Positions 51,184 through 61,219 of a stretch of DNA of 64,000 nucleotides are shown piece by piece (the first letter of the stretch is position 1; each line of letters opens with the position of its first letter). The stretch is from NCBI GenBank assembly GCA_010015805.1, contig ML978125.1, positions 558,001 through 622,000 of the forward strand. Direction: 5' to 3'. The position numbers and the translations under genes were made by a program. Below the pieces are notes generated by a model. It did no database searches, was not told the DNA's origin, and was given only the letters and a program-made list of their open reading frames with translations. The DNA comes from Rhizodiscina lignyota. Lineage: Eukaryota > Ascomycota > Dothideomycetes > Aulographales > Rhizodiscinaceae.

Positions 51184-53589
51184 ATGACAGCAATTGAGAC
51201 TGTCAAGAGCACTACCAAAGACATTAAAGCGAAGATCAAGTCGAAGGCCGAACCTGCGATCGAATTCGCACATCAAGCTGAGAAACTGGCACAATACACA
51301 CCCTCACAAGAAACCGAAGCCACTGGATCCACACAAGCGGTCGAGGCAAAGTTCATAACGGGCCAGGATCCGGTCGTCGTTACCGCGAATGGCGGTCGAT
51401 TACCGGCTGTGCCTCTCGAGGAGGCTGTGAAGCTGAATCAGTTGAAGGATATTTTGGAGGATAGGGACCCGAACGAGAGCCTTCCGACTCAGAATGGCAC
51501 AAGAGAAGCGAAGGATGGCACAATACACGGAACAACGATACACGGTGCCAGGCCAAGTGTGGGTTCAGGAGATGATGGCCGGTCTGGCCAGAGCACTGAG
51601 CCAGAAGCGCCTCTGAGAGAAGCATTACCTCCAAGCAGGACGAATCCACTCTTCCCTCCCTTACCAATGTACGGACCTCCTACTTCGTTGAGAGATCTGC
51701 AATCTTGGACGTTCCGGTTATCATCGTCGATATTGTCCCTCTGCTTTCTGGGTGTCATTGTTCTTGGAGCAATGTTCACGTGCGTTCCACAAATGATCAA
51801 GATACTCTTCGCGTATGTTAGGTTGCAGGACCCGGATTCTGGAAGATCGTTCTACGACGAGGAAGTGCGGAGAGCAAAATTGCGAAAAGAAGCTGAGACG
51901 GAATGGAAGCGACGGAAAGACAGTCAGGAGCCAATACGTCGCAGTTCCGGCCAATCTCAAGAAGGAGATGAGGAGAGCAGTGTACATGGCACTACGACAC
52001 CCCAAGGTACTTCCATCAAGGAGCGCTACGTTCCCACCGAAGGCGGACCAGATCCGCTTGTCTGCGACGTGGGATACTATGCTCGCGTTGAGGGGCTCGA
52101 CTCAGAGACGTTCCTTGTTCAGACTGAAGACGGCTTCATTATCGAATTATGGCATCTCTACAATCCACTCACATATACTCCAAAACCCGAGTCCGATCGC
52201 CAGCCTCATGAACCTGACCTCTTTCCTGCCCATTTAGATGAGACGATCAGGGAGAGAGGTGAAGGCTACGCTCAGCATTATCCACAAGGCAAGAAGAAAT
52301 ATCCCGTCTTACTTCTCCATGGTCTTCTGCAGAGCTCGGGGGCGTTTTGTTGCACTGGCTCTAATAGCTTGGCATTCTACCTCGCGAAGTCAGGTTACGA
52401 TGTCTGGCTCGGCAACAACCGCTGTGGCTTCCATCCTCGACACAACCTGCTGAAATACAGCGACCCGCGCATGTGGGCATGGAACATTCGTCAGATGGGC
52501 GTGATGGATCTCCCAGCTCTAGTCTCGAGAGTCTTGACAGAAACAGGCTTCAGCAGATGCGCGCTTGTTGCGCATAGTCAAGGAACGACGCAGACAATGG
52601 TCGCGCTTGCGAAAGAGCAGAGACCTGAATTTGGCAGAAGACTAAGCTGTGTCTGTTTGCTTGCACCTGCAGCATACGCAGGGCCATTAATCGGCAAGAT
52701 GTATTTCAAGTTCATGCGCGTAATTTCTCCGGCGCTGTTTCGCTTGATATTCGGCATTCACGCATTCATACCCTTTATGATGACGATGCATTCTCTGCTA
52801 CCACCAAGGTTGTACGGTTTCATGGGCTACCGTGTGTTCAGTTTCCTATTCAATTGGTCTGACGATCGGTGGGAGCGCAAGCTGCGCAATCGCAGCTTCA
52901 TGTTCGCTCCTGTGTACGTGAGTGCGGAGAGCATGCGATGGTGGCTCGGACGAGAATGCTTTGCAAGGCAAAAGTGTATATTGGCTACGAAGAGGGAGGT
53001 GCGAATGGAGGATGAAGAGGATATGAAAGAGGATAGCGAAGAGGATAGGGAGGATAAGAAGGAGGATGAGAAGGATCAGCAGAGGCAGGCTAGTGATGCG
53101 TCACAGCATAGATACTATGAGGAAGGAAGAAGTCATCCAAGCGAACGGAGCGATCCGACAGAGGAAAGGGCAGATACACCTGAAAGCAGCGGTGCTAATG
53201 CCAACGGAGAAGCTCCAGCGACCAATGGTGACAATACATCATCAAAGCCAACTGAGGAGCAACAGAAAAAACTCGAGTCCGACCGTGGTCGATTCGCATG
53301 GTACGACTCGAACGCGCCGCCGATGGCTTTTTGGGTTGCCGGATCCGATGATCTTGTCGATGGTCGCCGGCTGTTGAAGAGGTTTGAAAGAGGAAGAGAA
53401 CCGTATGTCAATGTTGTGCATTCCAAGATAATAGAGGGATACGAACACCTGGACGTTATTTGGGCTATAGACATGATAGACACTGTTGGACGAGAGGTTG
53501 CAGAGGTCATTTGGAAAACCGCTGCAGAGGATGCCAAGGCGGTTTGTCGGACGCCGATATTGGATAGAGCGGAATACACAGCACTTTGA
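51184..53589 (+). CDS. Steryl-ester hydrolase / acid-lipase-type (Yeh1/Tgl1-like)
   Basis: One exon of 801 residues starting at ATG 51184 (an upstream in-frame TTG is not used). A hydrophilic N-terminus precedes a transmembrane anchor (SSILSLCFLGVIVLGAMF, about residues 180-198). The α/β-hydrolase follows: GYYARVEGLDSETFLVQTEDGF lead, the lid and oxyanion region LLLHGLLQSSGAF, the nucleophile elbow AHSQG with Ser near 465, LGNNRCGFHPRH, then Asp in VAGSDDLVDG and His in EGYEHLDV. Family: membrane-anchored hydrolases releasing sterol from steryl esters, at lipid droplets (Yeh1) or plasma membrane (Yeh2). A long acidic, repetitive Glu/Asp/Lys insertion (about residues 600-700) separates the serine and the Asp/His. 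It is divergent from PEX6. Confidence 0.92.
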   Translation: MTAIETVKSTTKDIKAKIKSKAEPAIEFAHQAEKLAQYTPSQETEATGSTQAVEAKFITGQDPVVVTANGGRLPAVPLEEAVKLNQLKDILEDRDPNESLPTQNGTREAKDGTIHGTTIHGARPSVGSGDDGRSGQSTEPEAPLREALPPSRTNPLFPPLPMYGPPTSLRDLQSWTFRLSSSILSLCFLGVIVLGAMFTCVPQMIKILFAYVRLQDPDSGRSFYDEEVRRAKLRKEAETEWKRRKDSQEPIRRSSGQSQEGDEESSVHGTTTPQGTSIKERYVPTEGGPDPLVCDVGYYARVEGLDSETFLVQTEDGFIIELWHLYNPLTYTPKPESDRQPHEPDLFPAHLDETIRERGEGYAQHYPQGKKKYPVLLLHGLLQSSGAFCCTGSNSLAFYLAKSGYDVWLGNNRCGFHPRHNLLKYSDPRMWAWNIRQMGVMDLPALVSRVLTETGFSRCALVAHSQGTTQTMVALAKEQRPEFGRRLSCVCLLAPAAYAGPLIGKMYFKFMRVISPALFRLIFGIHAFIPFMMTMHSLLPPRLYGFMGYRVFSFLFNWSDDRWERKLRNRSFMFAPVYVSAESMRWWLGRECFARQKCILATKREVRMEDEEDMKEDSEEDREDKKEDEKDQQRQASDASQHRYYEEGRSHPSERSDPTEERADTPESSGANANGEAPATNGDNTSSKPTEEQQKKLESDRGRFAWYDSNAPPMAFWVAGSDDLVDGRRLLKRFERGREPYVNVVHSKIIEGYEHLDVIWAIDMIDTVGREVAEVIWKTAAEDAKAVCRTPILDRAEYTAL

Positions 53590-53736
53590 GGCTCGTCAAT
53601 GTCTAGAACTGAATCAGATTACTGCGTCTTCTAGATCGATGCTTACTTATCTAGAGTCACGCCGCGTTTAGCCGCCCTATTTACGCGCGGATCATTGTAC
53701 GTAACGACTTTGCGCGAATACTTTCAACCCAAGTCA

Positions 53737-54033
53737 TTATCGAGCGTTATTATTCGACCAACTATCCTTGCCATCTAGGCGAAGGATTCCAACCACTGGG
53801 CGGTTGCGTAGTTGTTCTATTGGACAATTTTCAACTGAGAGCTGTATCTTGCATATGCTATCATGCAACTCTACGTAGACCGAAGACGCCAGTCTCTGGC
53901 CAAGCACGTAGCTTAGGTTTCCGTTCTCATACAAGTATACGAGCTGCCGGTTTGAGTGCAACGAGGCTGCACCTTCAATCCAAATTTTACTTGTGCATGA
54001 TTGCATTGGCTTGAACAGACTACAGGACGGCAT
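53737..54033 (-). CDS. Possible small protein of unknown function (weak candidate)
   Basis: A 98-codon frame from ATG 54033 with even residue composition, including LVYLYENGNLSYVLGQRL and VVGILRLDGKDSW, which looks more protein-like than most chance frames. No family is recognised, there is no signal peptide, and no intron is needed. It lies antisense to the 5' flank of the small gene at 54067. The 34-bp gap between the two starts would leave almost no promoter, which argues against it. Confidence 0.25.
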   Translation of the reverse strand: MPSCSLFKPMQSCTSKIWIEGAASLHSNRQLVYLYENGNLSYVLGQRLASSVYVELHDSICKIQLSVENCPIEQLRNRPVVGILRLDGKDSWSNNNAR

Positions 54034-54066
54034 TTCGATTCGCAACTTCAGCGCGCATACTTCGGA

Positions 54067-54344
54067 ATGGCAGGAACTACTGAGAAGATTCAGCCTTGGA
54101 AGGCGTTCCCTCCATCAACGAAATCAGAGGGCAATGGCTACAAGTACCCCGAAGTAAAGAAAGGCGACATGATGATCTCCGACAGTCGCAGCGCTGGTGA
54201 GCCCATCCCGGAGGATAAGCCGGCTCGTGTTCTGAGTGCAACAAATAGAGCAGAGGTGAGTAATTCAGAACTGATGGTCGCAGGTAAAGGCTAAACAATG
54301 GCATACAGACTCAGTTCCGGCCTGCTTGGGAGCCTGAGCAATGA
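54067..54344 (+). CDS. Small hypothetical protein, 74 residues, two exons
   Basis: Exon 1 is 54067-54255 and exon 2 54309-54344; the 53-nt intron has GTGAGT and a TACAG acceptor. The product starts MAGTTEKIQPWKAFPPSTKS and ends TQFRPAWEPEQ. It is hydrophilic, without signal peptide, helix anchor or known motif. Support for reality: the frame is evenly composed, the donor is perfect, splicing closes the frame on a short terminal exon with a Trp/Pro-rich end, and the ATG has an acceptable context. It is convergent with the CmcJ/NvfI-type gene, whose stop is 60 bp away. Function unknown. Confidence 0.6.
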
Positions 54345-54404
54345 TAAATTTCAAGAGACGTTCCGAAACTGAACACAATCCTTACCATATATTTCTACGA
54401 TTGA

Positions 54405-55442
54405 TTACCATGCTACAACGGCACGCATCTCGATGCTTTCTCGATGGAAGTCGTTACAAGAGGGTGGCTTTGTCATGAGGTCAAATGCCGCGTGCGGAGT
54501 ACCTGCACTCGTTTAGTTCACTGTTGATATTAGAAGTCTGTAACAGAATTATAATACCGGGTGTTGCGCCTTGAGAAGAACGGCTGTCCACGTTTTTAAA
54601 GATGAGCATTTCCGAGGGCAGCTGCCCAGGTAAATAATACCATTCCTGGCTTCGGTTGAAGAACACCTGAAGAATCTCGAGACTGTCGCCGGTTTCTTCT
54701 ACAACGTCTGCAGCCATGGTGTCCGTATCGAAATCTACAGATGATGCATCACATACAGCTAAAGGCCAGTCGTACAGAGGGCCTCGGATCGGATGCCATA
54801 CACTGTACTCCAAAGTCAGTCTGCGTCAAAGGGAGAATGGGAAACAACGTACTTGACATATTGCCATCTACGGCCCATTATTATCTCCGCGCGGCTTCCC
54901 AGTTCTCCTCGAATGATATCCTGTGCGGACTCGAGGCTATAATCTAATTCAATCCTTTAGTTTCGAGGATATAATACTGTACGTCGTAGAGACAGCATAC
55001 CTAAATGCGCACGAATCGTAGGTTGTACATACTCATAAGCCTCTCCAGTTGCAATCGGAAACGAGTTATGCCTCTTACGTTGTTGCACATTGATGATCTG
55101 AACGAAAGATGCTCTTAGGACTTTTTTCAAACAAGCCTCAACTTCTGGAAAATGTATGGCTTTGACGAGGCCTGGGTCTCCATAGTCCTCGTACTTCATG
55201 GCACTGGACATATTACAAAACTGGAATCCGCATTTTTCATAGGACAAATTGTGACACCGCATATTCCGGATCTTGACATGGTGATGTTCATTTTCAACAT
55301 TCGTCGCTGGAAAGTCACCTCCGGTGTCATATCGTATGGTGTAAGGCTTTACGGAATCGTATAATGGGAGGCGCGCGAGGAAGTGAATAGTTGCGTCGAC
55401 ATTCTCTTCAGCCTTATCGAGGCTGAATGCCACTTCGTCCAT
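54405..55442 (-). CDS. CmcJ/NvfI-family oxygenase (AsaB-like)
   Basis: Four exons: 55442-55001, 54943-54858, 54807-54558, 54502-54405; 291 residues. Family marks are TIHFLARLPLYDSVKPYTIRYD at the N-terminus, FPIATGEAYEYVQPT, the HxD pair AHLD (His146, Asp148; Asp split by intron 1), VWHPIRGPLYDWPLAVCD, TPHAAF (His263) and the end HRESIEMRAVVAW. Family knowledge: NvfI is an Fe(II)/2-oxoglutarate-dependent enzyme; others (CmcJ, AsaB) act in secondary metabolism. The HxD..H arrangement fits the iron triad. The short intron 2 (50 nt) needs donor GTCAAG, which keeps normal family spacing. The substrate is unknown and no backbone synthase lies nearby. It is divergent from the kinase gene. Confidence 0.88.
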
Positions 55443-56013
55443 GCTGGGGAAAATTATTTCGTGTTAATGAGAAGGCGAGGCTGTAGTCCTCCCTGCATTT
55501 TGACAGCTCATGCATGTAAAGGTAGACCTTCAGCGAGCTACAGCGCCTCCGCTTAGGAATCCAATCCTGAACGATCTCCTTATCGGTTTAAGAGCGAGGC
55601 TGATTTCCATCACGCGATTCTGCAATCCTGGGATGATTCGATCAACATATTGCAGTCGGGCGTAAATGTCGTGGGGGGCTCAATGGCCACGTAGCTCCTG
55701 AGCTACGGCAAGCTACCACTCACACTTGCAGCTGTCACCTCTTCGCGGACGAACAATTCAAGGGTGTGCTTCTGCAGAGTTAACCACCTGACGCAACTAT
55801 GCACCCCGCCGAAAGCTCTATATGCATGTCAAGAGAGTGTTTCGGGCTGGGAGGATGATGCCCGCCGCGGAAATCCCTTACGCTAGCGTGTGCTGTAAGG
55901 GCACTTCTGTTGCGAAACAAGACAACATTACCAGTTATCTGGATACCCGCAAGTATGGTCTTTTCTCGAAAGTCAACCTAGATCTTGTTTCGCTATGATT
56001 TGCTTGGAAGAGC
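55443..56013. other. Divergent promoter of oxygenase and kinase genes
   Basis: About 570 bp with no supportable gene. It is shared by two divergent starts, so co-regulation is possible. Confidence 0.5.
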
Positions 56014-58699
56014 ATGTCTTGGTCACTACCAACTCCGCCGACATCACCCACGTCACAATCGAAAGGCTGGGCCGGGCCCGCGTGCTCAAGGCTTCGGAGG
56101 GACCTCGAGGCAGAACTTGTTCCAGATGACCCAGACGTGCCTGAACATAAGAGGTTCTTTCCAAAGAGTAGAGTAAAAGCACTCTTCACTCAAGACAGCA
56201 TCGAGGCTGTTTTGCGTTGCGCTTGTCCCGACTGCCAGGAACAGCAGCATCTTGTTGGGCGCAGGCATGCTTCAAGTACTACCGATACCATCCTGGGATA
56301 CCCAAATCGGAGCAGTTATGGGAATACTGGGGCGGTAAATATATTCGCCGCGCTGGTCTACATCGAGTATCCAGCTCTGATCAATTGCTTCCTCGAACGC
56401 CAGATTGGCGATTGGCAATTGGCCGAAGCCCCTGATGAATTCAGCACTGAGAGAGTTCAAAATATCTTTGGCCCTGCGGTAGTTGCTAGGTTCCCTCGAC
56501 TGGCAAGAAAGTTCAACTGGGCAAAGCATAAATTTGCCGTTCCCCACCTCCGCGATGGCGAATACAGAGTCTTCTCGAGTGGCACCATCCTCCCGTTTGT
56601 GAACGAGACTTTGCTCGGGCGACGCATCGAAACTGGCGAGATCGTAAGCGAAGGCAGCTACGGCAAAGTCTATGCCTTCGAGGTGCAAGAAGAATATGGG
56701 AGTTTCGCGGTAAGCGCGGTTAAGAGAGATATCTTGGTTCTTGTACTGACTGTGACAGGACTTCCCCGGAATTAGACGCTTTGCAAGGAAAGAACTTCAT
56801 GCAAACACTCCATATAAGCGCTTCAAAGCGGAGCGCGATAATTTAGTTGCGGTCAAGAAGCTGCAAGATGATCACCTGGTTAAGATTGTGATGGCTTACA
56901 GGCACGGAGATGTCTTCAATTTCATCTTTCCCTTGGCAAAGACAAACCTCCACCGCTACCTGCGAGATCCAGAATATCGTCCATATCTGGGTGCGAGATC
57001 CTTTATAGATCATCCGCTGTGGCAGCAGCTACTTGGCCTTGCGCAGGGTCTATACAAAGTGCAGCACTTCGAGGAGGACTCCTCAGCACATGAACATTCT
57101 AGGTTCGGATACCATTTCGATTTGAAGCCGTCAAATATCTTAGTGGAAGAATCAGAGCGTCTTGTCATCACCGACTTTGGCCAGGCAGTGTTCAAGCTGG
57201 CAAAGGATTCGACGACTTCAAGAGTGGTAGGGATGGGTGGCACAGAAGCATATGCCCCCCCTGAGCTCGACGACATTGAAAAGGGGCTGAACAGAAAATA
57301 TGACATCTGGTCTCTGGGTTGCATCTTCATCGAAGTTTTAACATTCGTAACAAGAGGCAGGATTGGTCTACTCGAACTTGATCGAAATCGGATTTCCATC
57401 GCTCCAGGGACCAACAACACCGATGATGGCTTTTTTCAGCGTAATGTTTTCTCGCACTCCTATGAACTCAAACCAACGATCATCGAACACATCAAATCGC
57501 TTGCATCGGTGCTTCGTAGCGAATCAGAACGTGCGTTCTTTGCCAAGATCCAAGAGTTGATCCTACAAATGCTGGAAGTGGACCGTAACTCGCGTTTGAG
57601 TTCCAAGGATGCCTGCATTCGTCTGCTCGATATTCTCAATGACTCTCGGTCAAGAGAGGGCGTTGTTATGTCAGATACACCTCAAGTGCGTTCGGTGTCC
57701 GACTGTCCAGGCATAGAGGTCGGCAGAGAGCTGGTGGAGCGGCTTCAATCAGTCTCGTTCAAAGTTGATCGGTGCTGGGAGTCAGGCCCTGTGAGAATTA
57801 CCCAAGACGATTTCCAACTGCGGATACAGAACCTCAAAGGCGACAACAAGGAAGGCACGCCTCTTGGTAGCCGCGATTGCCTGAGGCTGGTGCCTGACTA
57901 TGCGCTGCGGAGGCCCGATTTTACTTCCTCTTCAGACACTTCTTTGTCTCTCGTGCCGAAGGACCCGAAAAGCGGAGATCACAAGAAGTGCAAGTTTGAT
58001 TTTGGTCACAATTTCACTGCTTCCGCAGCGCTCCAGGAAGTTTTCTTGGGCCAAGAAGTAATGCAAATGGCAAAGATTAAAGCCGCGGTACTCGTCATCC
58101 GTCAGAAGAAATCCGTTGTGAAAGGGTTCAACCGATGGCGCAGTTCCAGTAAGAGTAGCATCGAGCTGAATGACCTTGGGAAAGCATCATCAGTTCAGTT
58201 GTGGAGGGAAAGCCATCACAGAGACGTGACAATTCCGATGCAGTCACGCAGGAGACAGTCGCCACGATCGATTAGGCCAGGGCCGCCAACCAGGAGAATT
58301 GTCGTCTTCTTCGATAATTCCATCCTTATTCTCCGAGTCGCGAAGAACGTTCGAATTGACAAGACACCACTATTTTCCAGCCCCACCGACTCTCAATGCA
58401 CGCTTGTTCTGGTTCCAACTGACACGACTGCGGATCCCTCATTTTCAGCTTCGCTTCTACGGAAGCCCTCGGGAGAGCCCGCGCCTTCCTTTACGCTGAT
58501 GAAGGACGACTTTGAATCAGAGGAAGCAGAAAATGAAGTGGAGTGTAGCTCATTAACCTTACATTTCGACTCGCCAGTAGAAGCACAGTCGTTTTTCGGA
58601 AGGTATATGGCAGTCAAGCAGGAATGGGTGCAAGAGTCGAAGAAGATCAAAGCGCTCCAGAGCCGTGTTGCTTCTGATTTCGATTTCGTACGTAAATAA
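56014..58699 (+). CDS. Protein kinase with unknown N- and C-terminal regions
   Basis: Two exons: 56014-56709 and 56759-58699; 878 residues. An N-terminal region of about 200 residues (MSWSLPTPPTSP.. with CPDCQEQQHL) precedes the kinase. The kinase has Gly loop EGSYGKVY near 212-219, FARKEL with the likely ATP Lys, the catalytic loop FDLKPSNIL (Asp near 353, preceded by His-Phe instead of His-Arg), DFG near 371-373 and GTEAYAPPEL. An IWSLGCIFIEVLTF helix follows. The C-terminal 300 residues have no domain I recognise, but a β-rich end (RIVVFFDNSILIL..LTLHFDSPVEAQSFFGRY) could be PH-like. Such kinases occur widely in Pezizomycotina in accessory, heterokaryon-incompatibility-like settings (family knowledge). 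Arg loss in HRD suggests little dependence on activation-loop phosphorylation. Its stop is 14 bp from the facing CorA-like gene. Confidence 0.88.
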
Positions 58700-58713
58700 T
58701 CGCAAATATCGTA

Positions 58714-60579
58714 TTACGAATGACTAGATCCGTACGAGTATCTTCCTTTGAGCGTGAATCTATCTTCGGTATCACCACCTCCCCGCCCTCCGTTACGCCT
58801 GATGTACCAGAAGTATATAAGCAATGTGGCAAGCAGGAGAGTGCCAGTCAAAAAGAAGAAGACCCAAAACTCTCCTGCGAAGTGAATCGAGAAACCTTTG
58901 CCCTCTGAGTGAACGGAGATGTAGTCCATACCCATCAAAGACTGCGGTAGTTGTTAGCTCATGAGAGAAACTCTGCCGTTAAAGCACGGGGGAGGCAACT
59001 GACTGCCGCAAATGATGCCGGCAAGTAGACCAAGGTGAGGAAAGTGATCCATTTCATTATGTCCGTATCGCGGGCAGCTTTACGTGTAAGATCTAGCATT
59101 ATCACATTCTCATCCCTCGACAAAGTTGATATATCTGTCATAACGTGGCTGTTGTGTTGGAGACTAGCAAGGCACCGGAAGTCCAATATGGTTCGTGTCT
59201 TGATCTCAAGTCAGTACGGTGATGTGCCAGATCTCGACGGGGACATACAAGAGCAATTGTGCCATCGAGCCTCTTCAGTAGGCGGTCTACTCTCTTGACT
59301 TGTACACCTGCTTCTCCAGACAAAGAGAGCAGATAGTTCAAATCTGCCGGACCATCGGAACCATCACCTGTCGGTAGATGCGTAAATTGTCTTTGAAGTT
59401 CCTGAAGAACTTGACAATCTAACTCGAGCGCATGCGCAAGCTGCTCACATTTATCCTGGAGCACTTGGATACCTTGAGTGTCTGCAATCCCAATATTGGC
59501 GGCGGGAAGGATGGGGTCTCCTTTCTCGTCCATTTGCGTGAGTTGCGCCTTTGCTTTCTGGCGGAGGTTAACTAAACGCAAAGACACCAGAGCTTCGTCT
59601 ACTTGCCATTTTGAAATATCTCTTCTCGAGGTCGCTAATGTACCATCGCCAGTTTTCCATGCTACATGAAAGAATCATCTCGTGCAATGCTTGAGGGGAT
59701 ATCTGGCCTCCATGTTCACGCATGCACGTGAGTCGCCGTCGAAATGTCACAGAAGGATTCAAGATAATGAATGTATCTCCGGAGGAACTGCTGCTCTTGT
59801 GGTACACGCCCATTTTCCTGATGGACCATGGGTCGACGTCGACGCCATCCTCTTCCTTCCGGCCATGTTCCTCAACCTGTTTCGCAAGATAACATGCTTC
59901 TAGCAGCTGTCAGAACCTGTTCGATTCGGTAGCATCGGGGATGACAGTTGAACTGGTATACCATGGACGGAATGCTTGCCATCATTCCTAAGATAGATTC
60001 CGCCCGCAGAATCATCCTCAAAACCTGTTCGCTGTCCGAAACTCCGGAGAATCTCAACAAATGGAGGAAATACATTGAACGCTGTCAGTAATTTCCTGGT
60101 ACTGCTTTCATTAATAACCAAGCGGCCCCACGAGCTTTGCTGTGGAATAAGACTGAAAGTGCGTCAGTCATCATTCGATTCAGTCCCCGACGGTACTTGC
60201 ATCAAACGAAGACACTTGTTGTCAACATCCAAGCTCTACAGTAGCATGCTCTTAGCAGGTTTATCATAGCATCTGGAAGAGGGTTCATTACACGGAGATG
60301 GTCTTCCAGCGTCGACTCTCTTTCTATTATCCTTTCAGATACTATTTTATATTAGTCGATTGAGAGAAGTTATGCCAGCGAAGATGATGGTTTACCTGAC
60401 GACGCAAAATCGATGATTTTGATATTGATCTTCTCGGACTGGGGCACAAAAAGCCTCTTCGAGTCATGACTCAACTGCTGACGGTACGACGAGAAGTTGT
60501 ACTCATGGCCATTGAAGCCCGACTCGCTGAGATTCTCCGGATAACGCTCCCATCCCTCGAGACTCGACTTGCTAAGCAT
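58714..60579 (-). CDS. CorA-like membrane protein (fungal Mg2+ transporter-like), frame break or 31-nt intron
   Basis: Exons: 60579-60396, 60341-60292, 60235-60197, 60139-59962, 59899-59249, 59204-59004, 58941-58714, about 499 residues. Family marks are SSWGRLVINESSTRKLL..FNVFPPFVEIL, DPWSIRKMGVYHKS, ENWRWYISDLE, a coiled coil (DTQGIQVLQDKCEQLAHALE) and the membrane end TDIMKWITFLTLVYLPASFAA plus a second helix (FWVFFFLTGTLLLATLLIYFW). The fifth exon is 1 base out of phase. Either a 31-nt intron (59602-59572) is removed, or one base is gained around 59601-59605. The GMN motif of true CorA is replaced by MGMDY, as common in this fungal group, so Mg2+ transport is not assured. It is divergent from the permease and convergent with the kinase. 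Confidence 0.8.
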
Positions 60580-61219
60580 TTCAAATGCCAAACATGTCGT
60601 ATGGGGCCTGTATTGGGCTTGACATTGATATCAGCAGGTAGTGTGGCGCTTCACGATCGCTTAAGGAAGCGTCTTTAGGGCTCTTCTTCCGTTTCGCACG
60701 GCGCAGCATTCAGGTGATCCTCAGGCATTCCGGAGTACGGCAAAGGTGGACGTTTCGCCCAGAGGTGTGCTGGTTGGCCCCGCTCGAGATGTCCAATAGG
60801 AGGTCTTTGGGATGCATCTTCTGACTTGTTTACAGCCTCGTCGTGCATTGTTCTTTCATGGAATGCCCTCTGGCAAGCCCCAAGATTCTCCGGCGATCCT
60901 TTCCGTAGAGGTAATCAGCCAACAGCCTCGTCGCTGTCACCACGCCCGACTACCTGCATCTCTAGCTGCAAGAACCCCACACTCGCCGACCAGGATAATG
61001 GCCAACGAAGACCTTCAGTGGAATACTCGCGAGGCAGATTTTCGAGGCAAGGCTGGATGTCTTTGCCTCGTTGCCTAAGTGTCTGCGGGCTCACCATGGA
61101 AGGGCACGAATACTTGGACTTGATCGTTTGACTGGTAACACAAAATGCGGGCCAGTGCCGGCTCTCTGGGCCAGCCGCCAGCGGTCACTTGAAGTTTGTT
61201 GGATCCGTATTTTCTCACG
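60580..61219. other. Divergent promoter of CorA-like gene and permease
   Basis: About 640 bp; short overlapping frames only. It must carry both promoters. No recognised site. Confidence 0.5.
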
